A stretch of DNA of 17,445 nt from Bryobacteraceae bacterium (GCA_030044325.1 JASHWA010000418.1:1-17445); one strand, 5' to 3'. Numbered from the stretch's first letter, positions 7,638-14,211 are shown. Program-made: numbers and translations. The notes: generated by a model not told the origin, from the letters alone.

Positions 7638-8210
7638 TTAATTCTTCCCTTTTCCCCGCGCCCGGTCGAAATCCTCCGCAAGCTGGCGGGCGATTTTTTC
7701 GGCTACGTCCGCGCTTGCGCCGCGAAACCGTGCGCCCGTGCTCTCCTGCGTGGTCGACCAGATCACGTCGCCGTCCTTGTTCACCAGCCGCACCGTCGCG
7801 ATGGCTTCATGCCTCCGCTCTTTGATGTTCTCCGACTCGTTGTCGCCGATGCCTACGTTGAAGGACCGCCCGCTGCGCGAATCATATCCCGATCCGGCGC
7901 CATTGAAATGCGTGCTCGATCCCTGGCCCGAGCTGCTGCTCGACCCTCCGCGCATGTTGATCCCCTCGGAACTTTGGAACGTATCGGTGAAAATCAAATC
8001 CTCGGCCGCGCCGCGCATGATCACGTCGGCGCGATCCTCGCGCTCGGTGACGACGAACAGCTTCGCGCCGTTCAAGCTGCTCATCAGCAGGTCCCGCATC
8101 TGCGCCGCGGTCTCGCCGCCGGTCAGCCGGTCCACGTACACGCGCTTGATTCCCACAAGCTGATTCGGCGGATCCTGCCCCAGCAGCAGCAAAAACAGTA
8201 TCGCGGTCAT
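7638..8210 (-). CDS. Exported protein of unknown function, CsgG/LpoB-like features
   Basis: This 190-residue protein has a very short N-terminal hydrophobic stretch (MTAILFLLLL) consistent with export. The pattern VYVDRLTGGETAAQMRDLLMSSL...LFVVTEREDRADVIMRG, followed by ATVRLVNKDGDVIWSTT and a helix ASADVAEKIARQLAEDF, recalls periplasmic proteins with a CsgG/LpoB-like alpha/beta fold; this is a pattern judgement, not an alignment. Residues about 87-117 are a Ser/Gly-rich insertion. Its ATG overlaps the stop of the upstream minus-strand gene (ATGA at 8207-8210), so the two are translationally coupled. Only 11 bases separate its stop from the convergent receiver gene, with no evident terminator. 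I do not recognise a specific function. Confidence 0.7.
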   Translation of the reverse strand: MTAILFLLLLGQDPPNQLVGIKRVYVDRLTGGETAAQMRDLLMSSLNGAKLFVVTEREDRADVIMRGAAEDLIFTDTFQSSEGINMRGGSSSSSGQGSSTHFNGAGSGYDSRSGRSFNVGIGDNESENIKERRHEAIATVRLVNKDGDVIWSTTQESTGARFRGASADVAEKIARQLAEDFDRARGKGKN

Positions 8211-8683
8211 CCGTGTCCCGCCTTTCGCGCTTCTTCGTCCTGATACTCGATCCGCACGCCCGTGCGCGCCTCCAGGCTCACCAGCGTCGCGCGAATGTCG
8301 TTCTTATCCACCCGAAATACCATCGCCTGGTGATTGCCGTCCTCGTCCGTGTAACCGACGGTCAGAAAATGTTTGCGCTTCTTGCTCAGCAGAAAAATGG
8401 GCGAAATCGCCACCGCCAGCAGTAACCGCCGGTCCGCTTTCTGCCCGTATGCGAGCGATTCGATGTGATCGTAGGCCACGCGCACCTGCGCTTTTTTGGT
8501 ATAAAAAGCGAAGTAATGCGCGTCGGTGACTTCGATCGAGCCTGCCGCGCCGCTTTCGATTCCCGCCACCGTTCCACCGACGTATTCCGCCCGGCTCTGC
8601 GCGCAAAGCGCCGCACTGAAAAGCATCACCGCGACCAGGATCCGCACAAAAGGTAAGTGAACCGAGCCGCGCGAAATTCTCAC
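8207..8683 (-). CDS. Secreted protein of unknown function
   Basis: From GTG 8683 this is a 158-residue protein with a signal peptide: a basic start, then hydrophobic ILVAVMLFSAALCAQSRA, with cleavage probably before EYVGG. The mature part begins with beta-rich sequence (GGTVAGIESGAAGSIEV, KKAQVRVAYDHIESLAYG). It then has a hydrophobic stretch LLLAVAISPIFLL followed by SKKRKHFLTVGYTDEDG, and a final helix (KNDIRATLVSLEARTGV). This arrangement suggests a small PH-like beta domain, but I cannot assign a family. Other starts are possible: GTG 8647 or ATG 8626 give a shorter signal peptide, and the frame is open upstream to 8791 across the divergent receiver gene. It overlaps the next minus-strand gene by 4 bases, so the pair probably acts together. 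Confidence 0.65.
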   Translation of the reverse strand: MRISRGSVHLPFVRILVAVMLFSAALCAQSRAEYVGGTVAGIESGAAGSIEVTDAHYFAFYTKKAQVRVAYDHIESLAYGQKADRRLLLAVAISPIFLLSKKRKHFLTVGYTDEDGNHQAMVFRVDKNDIRATLVSLEARTGVRIEYQDEEARKAGHG

Positions 8684-8702
8684 CTCAATTCGCCGGACGC
8701 AA

Positions 8703-9119
8703 GTGTTACGCTCGAAGGAAAGCGTGCCGGATCTGCACAATCCCGTGGCGATCATCCTGCTGCTCGACTCCGAGCGCACCATGCGCGCCACCCTCGGCGA
8801 TGCGCTCGAAAGCGCCGGCTACATGGTCGTGATGGCCGGGGACATCGGCAAGGCCGTCGACCGGCTGGCGGAGGTCCAGCCCGATCTCCTGATTACGCGG
8901 CCCTACATCAACAGCATGCCCGGATGGATGGCAGCCGAATACTTGCGCACCAGGCATCACGGCCTTCCCGTGCTGATCGTCGCCGGATTTATGGAAGACG
9001 ATCGCACCGAAACCCGCAACATGATCGAGGATTTTTACACTTTTCCGAAGCCGTTTCGCCGCCAAGAGCTGCTCGCCGAAGTGAAGAAGGTCCTCGGCCG
9101 GATTCGCAAACCCGCCTAA
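8703..9119 (+). CDS. Stand-alone receiver domain lacking the phospho-acceptor Asp (pseudo-receiver)
   Basis: From GTG 8703 it has 138 residues and the CheY pattern: beta1 IILLLDSERTMR, a helix ATLGDALESAGY, beta3 DLLITRPYINSMPG, and C-terminal FYTFPKPFRRQELLAEVKKVL. The Asp expected in beta3 is Arg (R66), the switch Thr is Ala (A94), while the lysine of the KP motif is kept (K116). It is thus a receiver that probably cannot be phosphorylated in the usual way and may act as a binding module. In-frame GTG codons at 8724 (with AAGGAA 3 bases upstream) and 8745 are alternative starts. No output domain and no kinase nearby. It is transcribed divergently from the secreted-protein pair across a very short gap. 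Confidence 0.75.
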   Translation: MLRSKESVPDLHNPVAIILLLDSERTMRATLGDALESAGYMVVMAGDIGKAVDRLAEVQPDLLITRPYINSMPGWMAAEYLRTRHHGLPVLIVAGFMEDDRTETRNMIEDFYTFPKPFRRQELLAEVKKVLGRIRKPA

Positions 9120-9155
9120 CAAACGCCCCCTGTAGCGCCACCGTCGTGACACCCT

Positions 9156-9211
9156 GAGGCGCGACAGTGATGGAGCGCGTTGGCCCTCGGCCCACAGAAA
9201 TCCCGAAAGCG
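9156..9211 (+). repeat. Dispersed gene-end repeat, copy A
   Basis: The core GAGGCGCGACAGTGATGG followed by AGCGCGTT (9156-9181) recurs at 10415-10444, with 4 extra bases in the middle, and as an inverted 20-base match at 17387-17406 (19 of 20 identical). The 30 bases after the core (9182-9211) also align with those after copy B, about 20 of 30 identical. Copy A lies 37 bases downstream of the receiver gene's stop and just beyond the cold-shock terminator. No coding capacity is seen; what it does is unknown. Confidence 0.7.
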
Positions 9212-9237
9212 AAAAGGGCCGCCCTCGCGGGCAGCCC
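9212..9237 (-). terminator. Rho-independent terminator of the cold-shock gene
   Basis: Read on the minus strand, GGGCTGCCC-GCGA-GGGCGGCCC makes a 9-bp stem with one G-U pair and a stable GNRA-type loop, followed by TTTT. It begins about 32 bases after the cold-shock stop codon, the right place and orientation for its terminator. Confidence 0.85.
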
Positions 9238-9268
9238 CCGTATCAGACTCTGTTTCCCTCCTGGAAAT

Positions 9269-9472
9269 TTACGGCCGCGCGACGTTCTCGGCCTGAAGGC
9301 CCTTGGGCCCTCTCTTCACTTCAAACTCCACTTCCGCGCCTTCTTCGAGCGTCCGGTAGCCGGACATCTGGATGGCCGAAAAGTGTACGAACACGTCCTC
9401 GCCGCTGGCCCGTTGGATGAAGCCGTAGCCTTTGGCGGCGTTAAACCATTTCACAACACCCTTTTCTCTCAC
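9269..9472 (-). CDS. Cold-shock protein, CspA family
   Basis: This small single-stranded nucleic-acid-binding protein acts as an RNA chaperone in the cytoplasm. From GTG 9472 it is 67 residues, the typical length, and shows RNP1 KGYGFIQ and RNP2 DVFVHFSAI, the KWFNAAKG start, and the GPKGLQAENV end. The GTG is supported by AGGAG about 10 bases upstream. The frame remains open upstream to 9739, but that stretch would add 89 residues with no cold-shock similarity, so I treat it as leader. A rho-independent terminator follows at 9212-9237, so the gene is probably monocistronic. CspA-family genes are often controlled through a long 5' leader; a candidate promoter lies about 100 bases upstream. 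Confidence 0.95.
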   Translation of the reverse strand: MREKGVVKWFNAAKGYGFIQRASGEDVFVHFSAIQMSGYRTLEEGAEVEFEVKRGPKGLQAENVARP

Positions 9473-9494
9473 TACTTGAGTTCTCCTGTTCCAT

Positions 9495-9510
9495 TCCCGT
9501 GAATACGGGA
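9495..9510 (-). promoter_or_regulatory. Hairpin in the cold-shock gene leader
   Basis: On the minus strand TCCCGT-ATTC-ACGGGA forms a perfect 6-bp stem with a 4-base loop, ending about 9 bases before the AGGAG Shine-Dalgarno of the cold-shock gene. Its position suggests a structured 5' leader that may affect ribosome access; this is inference. Confidence 0.4.
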
Positions 9511-9568
9511 CGTTACCTTCCAAAACCTCGGCTATTGTCTCACGCAATTCTTTTCTTTGCAACATCAA

Positions 9569-9598
9569 ACCATGAAAAAGCGCGCCCCGGGCAGTCAA
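9569..9598 (-). promoter_or_regulatory. Candidate promoter of the cold-shock gene
   Basis: On the minus strand TTGACT (9598-9593) is followed after 18 bases by CATGGT (9574-9569). The -35 matches the sigma-70 consensus at 5 of 6 positions, the -10 at 3 of 6. It would give a leader of about 90 bases before GTG 9472. Confidence 0.35.
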
Positions 9599-9702
9599 CG
9601 GTTCCCCTCCGGGGCCGGACGTTACAAATTCGCCCTCGAACCGCCGCGTCGCCCTGTTTAAAACCCCTGCGCCTGCCGATAGGGTAAGTAGGACCGGTGG
9701 TA

Positions 9703-9716
9703 CCGGCATATGCCGG
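9703..9716. promoter_or_regulatory. Perfect 14-bp palindrome upstream of the lipoprotein gene
   Basis: CCGGCATATGCCGG is a perfect palindrome 13 bases upstream of the ATG at 9730. A neighbouring CCGG-TGGTA-CCGG repeat overlaps it on the left. It could be an operator or a small hairpin in the leader. Confidence 0.3.
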
Positions 9717-9729
9717 CCCGGGAAACACG

Positions 9730-10284
9730 ATGCAAACAATGGGACTTTCCGTGATTGCCGCTGTGTCTGCGGCGGGTCTGGCGCTCATCTCCGCTGGCTG
9801 TGGCGAGAGCGATTTCAATTGGGGCAAAGTCCAGAACATCATTCAAGGCAATCCCTTCCACATCGACGCCGAATACGTGATGCTCGACGGGGGCATGCTC
9901 GATTGCGGCGTCGACGCCGAACTCTGGGACAAGCCGCCCGAGCTCAAGGGCCTTCCCGGCGAACACGCTTTCGCGCGGCTCACCGATAAGGGACGCGCGC
10001 TCAAGTTCAGCGACGATGTGAACATCGGCGATATGCGCCAGCCTTACGTGCAGGTTCGCGGCGATTTCAACTTGCTCGCACTCGACATCCGCAGTGACCG
10101 TGACGGGCCCGAGCCCAGCACCAAGCTCGTCGAAGTGAAGCTCGGCATCAAAATCGATAACGATTGTTTTCCCAACCCGCTGGTCCTGATGGGCGTCCAC
10201 AAGGGCAATTTCACGCAGGATTACAAGCCCGTCCTGCTGTTTCGCTACGACAACGGCTGGCAGCTCGATCGCTTCATGCACTAG
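9730..10284 (+). CDS. Putative lipoprotein of unknown function
   Basis: From ATG 9730 this is a 184-residue protein with a hydrophobic signal (MGLSVIAAVSAAGLALISAGC) and Cys24 in a lipobox-like SAGC, though Ser at -3 is not ideal. The mature part is mixed alpha/beta with no repeats: a conserved-looking core HIDAEYVMLDGGMLDCGVDAELWD, VQVRGDFNLLALDIRSD, and a final FRYDNGWQLDRFMH. Three more Cys-free strands follow, and C164-type disulfide pairing is not evident. The frame is open back to GTG 9697, but this adds only a palindrome-coded peptide before the signal, so I prefer ATG 9730. I do not recognise the family. It is transcribed divergently from the cold-shock gene and followed by 256 non-coding bases. 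Confidence 0.7.
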   Translation: MQTMGLSVIAAVSAAGLALISAGCGESDFNWGKVQNIIQGNPFHIDAEYVMLDGGMLDCGVDAELWDKPPELKGLPGEHAFARLTDKGRALKFSDDVNIGDMRQPYVQVRGDFNLLALDIRSDRDGPEPSTKLVEVKLGIKIDNDCFPNPLVLMGVHKGNFTQDYKPVLLFRYDNGWQLDRFMH

Positions 10285-10376
10285 AGCCCTGCCTCAGAAA
10301 TTCCAGGCGCACTGTAGGCCAGGCCCTCAGCCTGCGCGCCGGTTTTAAGCGGCGCCGTCGTGCGCGAAACAAACCA

Positions 10377-10394
10377 GGCGGATTGAAATCCGCC
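10377..10394. repeat. Perfect hairpin GGCGGAT-TGAA-ATCCGCC
   Basis: A 7-bp perfect stem with a TGAA loop lies 92 bases after the lipoprotein stop and 20 bases before repeat copy B. There is no T-tract, so it is at most a weak or rho-linked terminator, or part of a compound repeat with copy B. Confidence 0.55.
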
Positions 10395-10414
10395 CCAGGG
10401 AACCCGAGCCATTC

Positions 10415-10474
10415 GAGGCGCGACAGTAAGTAATGGAGCGCGTTGATCGTCGGTCTACGGAAACCCCAAACGCG
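10415..10474 (+). repeat. Dispersed gene-end repeat, copy B
   Basis: The core at 10415-10444 matches copy A (9156-9181) base for base apart from a 4-base insertion (AGTA) in the middle and one base. The flank to 10474 also aligns with copy A's flank at about two-thirds identity. It lies about 130 bases after the lipoprotein stop. Confidence 0.7.
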
Positions 10475-10514
10475 CGCGATCGTTTTCGAAAAAACCGCCA
10501 GCGCTCGCCAAAAA

Positions 10515-10523
10515 TGGCATAAT
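10515..10523 (+). promoter_or_regulatory. Candidate extended -10 promoter of the PAS/LuxR gene
   Basis: TGGCATAAT combines the TG extension with a 5-of-6 match to TATAAT, and no good -35 is needed for this type. Transcription would start near 10530, leaving a leader of about 10 bases. No Shine-Dalgarno is visible before ATG 10541, which fits a near-leaderless message. Confidence 0.45.
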
Positions 10524-10540
10524 CGATACTTCAATCTCAC

Positions 10541-11434
10541 ATGCTGGACTTGGCCCGAGTCTGGGATACCTCCAACCGCACCACCGTCCTGCTGGTAAGC
10601 GCTGCGATCACCCTGGCGATCGCGGTCGTCGACTGGTGGACCCTGCCTTTCGTGTCTCTGGGCTTTCTATATCTGTTCCCGATTATCCTCGCCGCGGGAT
10701 TCTTGCCGCGCTGGGCCATTGCGGGGATGGGCCTGGGATGCGCGGCACTGGCGGAAATTTTCAGCTCTCTTTCCAAATCCTGGACGCGCTTGACGCTTGA
10801 AACTCTCGCCCTCGCCGGCTGCGGACTTTTTGTGGCCGAGCTCGTTCGCAACCGCCGCATGAACATCGAAGCTCAGGAACGCCTGCGCGTCCTGGTCGAA
10901 ACCAGCCCCGCCGCAATCGTCACCGTGGATGAGCGCGGCTTCATCGAGCTCGCCAATCGCGCCGCTGTGGAAATGTTGTCGCCGCGCGATGGAAAACTTG
11001 TGGAAAACCCCATCGCCGCATTCCTCCCGGAACTGCATCATGCCCTGCGCTGGGAGGAAGCGCCGCAGTTTCGCGCCTCCATGCAGTGTCACGGTCATCG
11101 CGGTAACGGCGAAGCGTTCATGGCCGACGTTTGGTTCTCCACATATAAGGAAGGCAAGCATCCTAAGCTCGCGGCCATCATCGGCGAAGTTTCCGACGAT
11201 TCCCACCAGAATTCGGTAGTGGACGGCGGCGAGGCGATTTCACTCGGAACCCGGGAGCTGGAGGTCCTGCGCCTCCTCGTCCAGGGTTTGGCCAACAAGG
11301 AAATCGCCGCTAAACTCGAAATCTCGGAAAGCGCCGTCAAAAATACCCTCCAGCAGTTGTTCACCAAAACGGGAGTGCGCACACGTAGCCAATTGGTCAG
11401 GGTAGCTCTCGAAAACTACCGTAATCTGTTGTAG
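10541..11434 (+). CDS. Membrane-anchored PAS-domain LuxR-type transcription factor
   Basis: This 297-residue predicted regulator has three parts. Four hydrophobic segments (about 16-32, 36-54, 58-75, 84-102) anchor it in the inner membrane. A PAS-like sensor follows (about 112-217; LVETSPAAIVTVDERGFIELANRAA). A C-terminal LuxR/FixJ helix-turn-helix (about 233-297) has TRELEVLRLLVQGLANKEIA and ISESAVKNTLQQLFTKTGV. There is no receiver domain, so it looks like a one-component system that senses at the membrane or in the cytoplasm and binds DNA while tethered. His and Cys cluster in the PAS part (H166, H167, C183, H184, H186, H207), which could bind a metal or cofactor; that is speculation. It lies directly upstream of a heavy-metal-type RND operon on the same strand and is the obvious candidate regulator. 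The start is the only ATG giving the full membrane domain. Confidence 0.88.
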   Translation: MLDLARVWDTSNRTTVLLVSAAITLAIAVVDWWTLPFVSLGFLYLFPIILAAGFLPRWAIAGMGLGCAALAEIFSSLSKSWTRLTLETLALAGCGLFVAELVRNRRMNIEAQERLRVLVETSPAAIVTVDERGFIELANRAAVEMLSPRDGKLVENPIAAFLPELHHALRWEEAPQFRASMQCHGHRGNGEAFMADVWFSTYKEGKHPKLAAIIGEVSDDSHQNSVVDGGEAISLGTRELEVLRLLVQGLANKEIAAKLEISESAVKNTLQQLFTKTGVRTRSQLVRVALENYRNLL

Positions 11435-11640
11435 ATCAAGAGATAATCAAAAGATTGACCAAACGATTGTTCACCATTGCCGCCAGTTGCGGTGCCAATT
11501 CAGTCTGACGATACGTCATTTCATCCGAACGGCGATTATCGAACGATCATTGTCCATGACCGAAAGATCATGCCTCAAGCGTTCGCGCCTGCGGTAAATT
11601 GAGATTTCCGCACGCCACGCCCGCGGTTCCCCTACGTTCT
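11435..11640 (+). promoter_or_regulatory. Regulatory region upstream of the CzcCBA-like operon
   Basis: This 206-base gap is AT-richer than its neighbours. It contains similar AAAGATT, AAACGATT, GCGATT, GAACGATC and GAAAGATC words, with GAT at 11453, 11465, 11534, 11545 and 11566; spacings of 12, 11 and 21 bases are close to whole helical turns. Such phased sites would suit a LuxR-type regulator. I see no confident -35/-10 pair and no hairpin terminator for the regulator gene. Confidence 0.35.
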
Positions 11641-12957
11641 ATGAACATGGCGATCAACTCGGCGACTCCCGCGCGCCTCCCTGGACCGAATCTGGCCCGC
11701 GCGGCTGCCTGTAACGTGATTGCTATCATCGCGATCGCCGCGACTGCCTCAGCCCAGACGGCGTTCACCTGGGCGCAGATCAAAGAGAAATTCGCGACCG
11801 TGAACCCCACCCTCAAGGCCGCGCAGATGAACATCGACGAAAACCGCGCCGAAGAGATCACCGCGTTTCTTCGCCCCAACCCGGATTTTTCCTTTTCCGT
11901 TGACGGCACCCAGCTCACTCCATATCACGGTGTCTATCAGCCCTTCACCGGGACACAGATGTCCCCCCAGATCAGCTATTTGCATGAGCGCGATCACAAG
12001 CGCGAACTGCGCCGCGACGTCGCCAGAGAGACCACCGCCGTAAGCCAATCGGCGTACCTCGATCAGGAACGCACCCTGTTATTCAATCTGCGCAGCGCGT
12101 TCGTGCAGCTCCTCCAGGCAAAAGCGGTGCTTGAAAACGCGCGGGAAAACCTGGGGTACTGGGACAGAGAGCTCGGCGTAAACCGCGAGCGTTTCAAGGC
12201 CGGCGACCTGGCGCAGGTGGACCTGAACCGCCTGGAGCTCCAGCGCGCGCAGTTCGAGTCCGATTTCGAAACCGCCATGGTCAACCTGCGCACCGCGAAA
12301 ATCCAGCTCCTGACCTTGCTCAACGAGCGCACGCCCATCGATCAGTTCGACATCGCGGGCCGCTTCGATTTTTCCGACCAGTTGAAGCCGCTTGAGGACT
12401 TCCGCAACGCCGCGCTCGATTCGCGGCCGGATCTCAAAGAAGCGGCGCAAAACGTCGATCTGGCGAAATTGAATTATAAGCTTGCGGTCGCCAACGGCTC
12501 GACCGACCCGACCTTTGCGGGCTGGTGGACGCACAATCCGTCCTTCAACAATCCCTACGATTACAACACCATCGGCGCGAGCGTGAGCGTTCCGCTGCGC
12601 ATCTTCGATCGCAACCAGGGCGAAAAAGCGCGTACGGAAATCGATATCGGGCGCAACGAGAAGCTGCGCGACGCCGCCGAGGCGCAGGTTTTTAGCGACG
12701 TCGATTCGGCGTACTACACGCTGGTCCAGACGCTCAACCTGCTGCGGCCTTATAAGCAAAAATATCTGCCGCTGTCGATCGACGTTCGCGACCGCATGTC
12801 GTTTTCCTATCGCAACGGCGGCGCGTCGCTTCTGGATTTTCTGGACGCGGAAAAGTCGTATCGCGACACGCGCCTCGCCTATCTGAACCTCATCGGATCG
12901 TATCTGACGGCGGCGGCGCAAATGAATTTGGCGGCGGGACGGGAGGTGGTCGAATGA
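11641..12957 (+). CDS. TolC-family outer-membrane channel, CzcC-like
   Basis: This is the outer-membrane factor of a tripartite heavy-metal RND pump. From ATG 11641 it has 438 residues with a signal peptide (VIAIIAIAATASA, cleaved before QTAF). The mature protein shows the two-fold TolC repeat: long helices (LLFNLRSAFVQLLQAKAVLENAREN, with ERFKAGDLAQVDLNRLELQRAQFE; later AAEAQVFSDVDSAYYTLVQTLNLL and SYRNGGASLLDFLDAEKSYRDTRLAYLNLIGSY) and beta strands such as GASVSVPLRIFDRNQGEK. The second-half GASLLDFLDAEKSY motif is typical of the CzcC/CusC group. An upstream frame extension to 11599 lacks a signal and is rejected. No clear Shine-Dalgarno precedes the ATG. The stop overlaps the adaptor start (ATGA 12954-12957). 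Confidence 0.9.
   Translation: MNMAINSATPARLPGPNLARAAACNVIAIIAIAATASAQTAFTWAQIKEKFATVNPTLKAAQMNIDENRAEEITAFLRPNPDFSFSVDGTQLTPYHGVYQPFTGTQMSPQISYLHERDHKRELRRDVARETTAVSQSAYLDQERTLLFNLRSAFVQLLQAKAVLENARENLGYWDRELGVNRERFKAGDLAQVDLNRLELQRAQFESDFETAMVNLRTAKIQLLTLLNERTPIDQFDIAGRFDFSDQLKPLEDFRNAALDSRPDLKEAAQNVDLAKLNYKLAVANGSTDPTFAGWWTHNPSFNNPYDYNTIGASVSVPLRIFDRNQGEKARTEIDIGRNEKLRDAAEAQVFSDVDSAYYTLVQTLNLLRPYKQKYLPLSIDVRDRMSFSYRNGGASLLDFLDAEKSYRDTRLAYLNLIGSYLTAAAQMNLAAGREVVE
12942..12947 (+). promoter_or_regulatory. Strong Shine-Dalgarno for the CzcB-like adaptor
   Basis: GGAGGT lies 6 bases before the ATG at 12954, inside the end of the channel gene. It fixes the adaptor start and, with the ATGA overlap, supports translational coupling. 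Confidence 0.8.
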
Positions 12958-14117
12958 ACAGGAAATTTGTTGCCGGCGCGGCGCTGGGCGTGGCCGTAAC
13001 CCTGGCCGTGACGCTGATGCTCACCAGGTTCGAAGCGCGCGTCACCGCGCAGGATCGCGCGGCAGCCGACTCGATTCCGGGGCCGGTCCCATCCACCGTG
13101 GTTCCCGACATGGACCCCAACAATTTCAAAGTCGACAATCCCGATCGCTTCGCCCTGGCGACCGCGGGCGAGCACGTGGCCGCGCCGGAACTCGACGTGA
13201 CCGGTGTCGTCAGCCCCGACGTCTCGCGCCAGGTTCCGGTGCCCTCGCTCGCCACCGGGCGCGTGGTCGAAATCGACGCGCGGCTGGGCGACGAGGTGAA
13301 AAAAGGCCAGCTTCTGTTCAAAGTTCACAGCCAGGACATCGCCGGCGCGTATTCCGACTACCGCCAGGCCGTAAAGAACGAAGAGCTCACAAAAATCCAG
13401 CTCGATCGCGCCAAGACTCTGTATGACCACGGTGCCGTTCCCAAAAGCGCGTTGGAAATCGCGCAGACCGCCGAAGATGACAACGTCATCGTGCTCGACA
13501 CCGCCCGCGAGCATTTGAAGGTGCTCGGGACGGACCCGGACCGCCCCACCGGCGTGGTCAGCGTGTACGCCCCGGTTTCGGGCGTCATCACCGATCAGCA
13601 GATCACCAATCAGAGCGGAGTGCAGGCGCTGACTCCTCCGAATCCCTTCACCATCTCGGACCTTTCGCATGTCTGGATCGTCTGCGACGTCTATGAAAAC
13701 GACCTTCCGCAGGTGCACTTGAACGAATACGCCGATATTCACCTGACCGCCTTTCCCAACCGCGTGCTCAAGGCGCGGATCAGCAACATTCTTCCCGTGA
13801 TGGACCCCAATATCCGCACCGCCAAGGTGCGCCTGGAGGTCGAGAATCCCGGGTTGATGCGCCTGGGAATGTTCGTGACCGCCGCGTTCCATGGTCTGAC
13901 CGCCGAAAAGAACGCGACCGTTCCCGCCACCGCGATTCTGCACCTGCACGATCGCCAGTGGGTATATGCGCCGCTCGGCAACGGAAATTTCCGTAGGCAG
14001 CAAGTGACCGCGGGCAACATGCTGCCTGGCGGAATGCAGGAAGTAATCGCGGGGGTGAAGCCGGGAGACAAAGTCGTCGGCAACGCGCTGGTGTTCCAGA
14101 ACTCGGTGGAGCAGTGA
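12954..14117 (+). CDS. RND efflux periplasmic adaptor, CzcB-like
   Basis: This 387-residue adaptor links the CzcA-like pump to the TolC-type channel. It begins with an uncleaved or signal-type hydrophobic segment (about 5-24), then the lipoyl/barrel region (PSLATGRVVEIDARLGDEVKKGQLLFKVHS), a short alpha-hairpin (about 125-180), the second lipoyl half (VVSVYAPVSGVITDQQI), a beta-barrel (HVWIVCDVYENDLPQV) and a membrane-proximal domain (PATAILHLHDRQWVYAPLG). I see no Met cluster like that of CusB and no His-rich N-terminal arm, so the metal cannot be deduced. It is in the same operon as the channel (4-base overlap, strong Shine-Dalgarno). The pump gene follows after 136 bases with two hairpins. 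Confidence 0.93.
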   Translation: MNRKFVAGAALGVAVTLAVTLMLTRFEARVTAQDRAAADSIPGPVPSTVVPDMDPNNFKVDNPDRFALATAGEHVAAPELDVTGVVSPDVSRQVPVPSLATGRVVEIDARLGDEVKKGQLLFKVHSQDIAGAYSDYRQAVKNEELTKIQLDRAKTLYDHGAVPKSALEIAQTAEDDNVIVLDTAREHLKVLGTDPDRPTGVVSVYAPVSGVITDQQITNQSGVQALTPPNPFTISDLSHVWIVCDVYENDLPQVHLNEYADIHLTAFPNRVLKARISNILPVMDPNIRTAKVRLEVENPGLMRLGMFVTAAFHGLTAEKNATVPATAILHLHDRQWVYAPLGNGNFRRQQVTAGNMLPGGMQEVIAGVKPGDKVVGNALVFQNSVEQ

Positions 14118-14160
14118 TGCGGTCCGCGAGCGTGGGAGTTTGCCTGAAAGCTGGGCATTT

Positions 14161-14180
14161 CCCCGCCGTCACTGGCGGGG
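14161..14180 (+). repeat. Intercistronic hairpin 1 between adaptor and pump genes
   Basis: CCCCGCC-GTCACT-GGCGGGG forms a perfect, very GC-rich 7-bp stem with a 6-base loop, 44 bases after the adaptor stop. No T-tract follows, so read-through into the pump gene is expected. Confidence 0.7.
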
Positions 14181-14211
14181 CTCGCATGCTGGCGTTCACG
14201 ATTTACGCGAG

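Larger units (their letters stand above)
10285..10540. other. Intergenic region with hairpins and a repeat copy
   Basis: These 256 bases hold no gene I can support. In order they contain a small inverted repeat CAGGC-N5-GCCTG (10320-10334), the hairpin at 10377-10394, repeat copy B from 10415, and a candidate extended -10 promoter at 10515-10523 for the next gene. Confidence 0.6.

Noticed and set aside
8684..8791. Upstream extension of the secreted protein gene to 8791
   Set aside because: It would overlap the divergent receiver gene and place 36 or more non-hydrophobic residues before the signal peptide.
9167..9502. 111-residue plus-strand frame opposite the cold-shock gene
   Set aside because: It lies antisense to a certain gene and its terminator, and begins within repeat copy A.
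9473..9739. 89-residue extension of the cold-shock protein
   Set aside because: The 67-residue form from GTG 9472 matches the family exactly and has a Shine-Dalgarno. The extension lacks similarity, though it is listed as a point to check.
10164..10433. 89-residue frame overlapping the lipoprotein end and the intergenic repeats
   Set aside because: It runs out of frame through a real gene and then through hairpins and repeat copy B.
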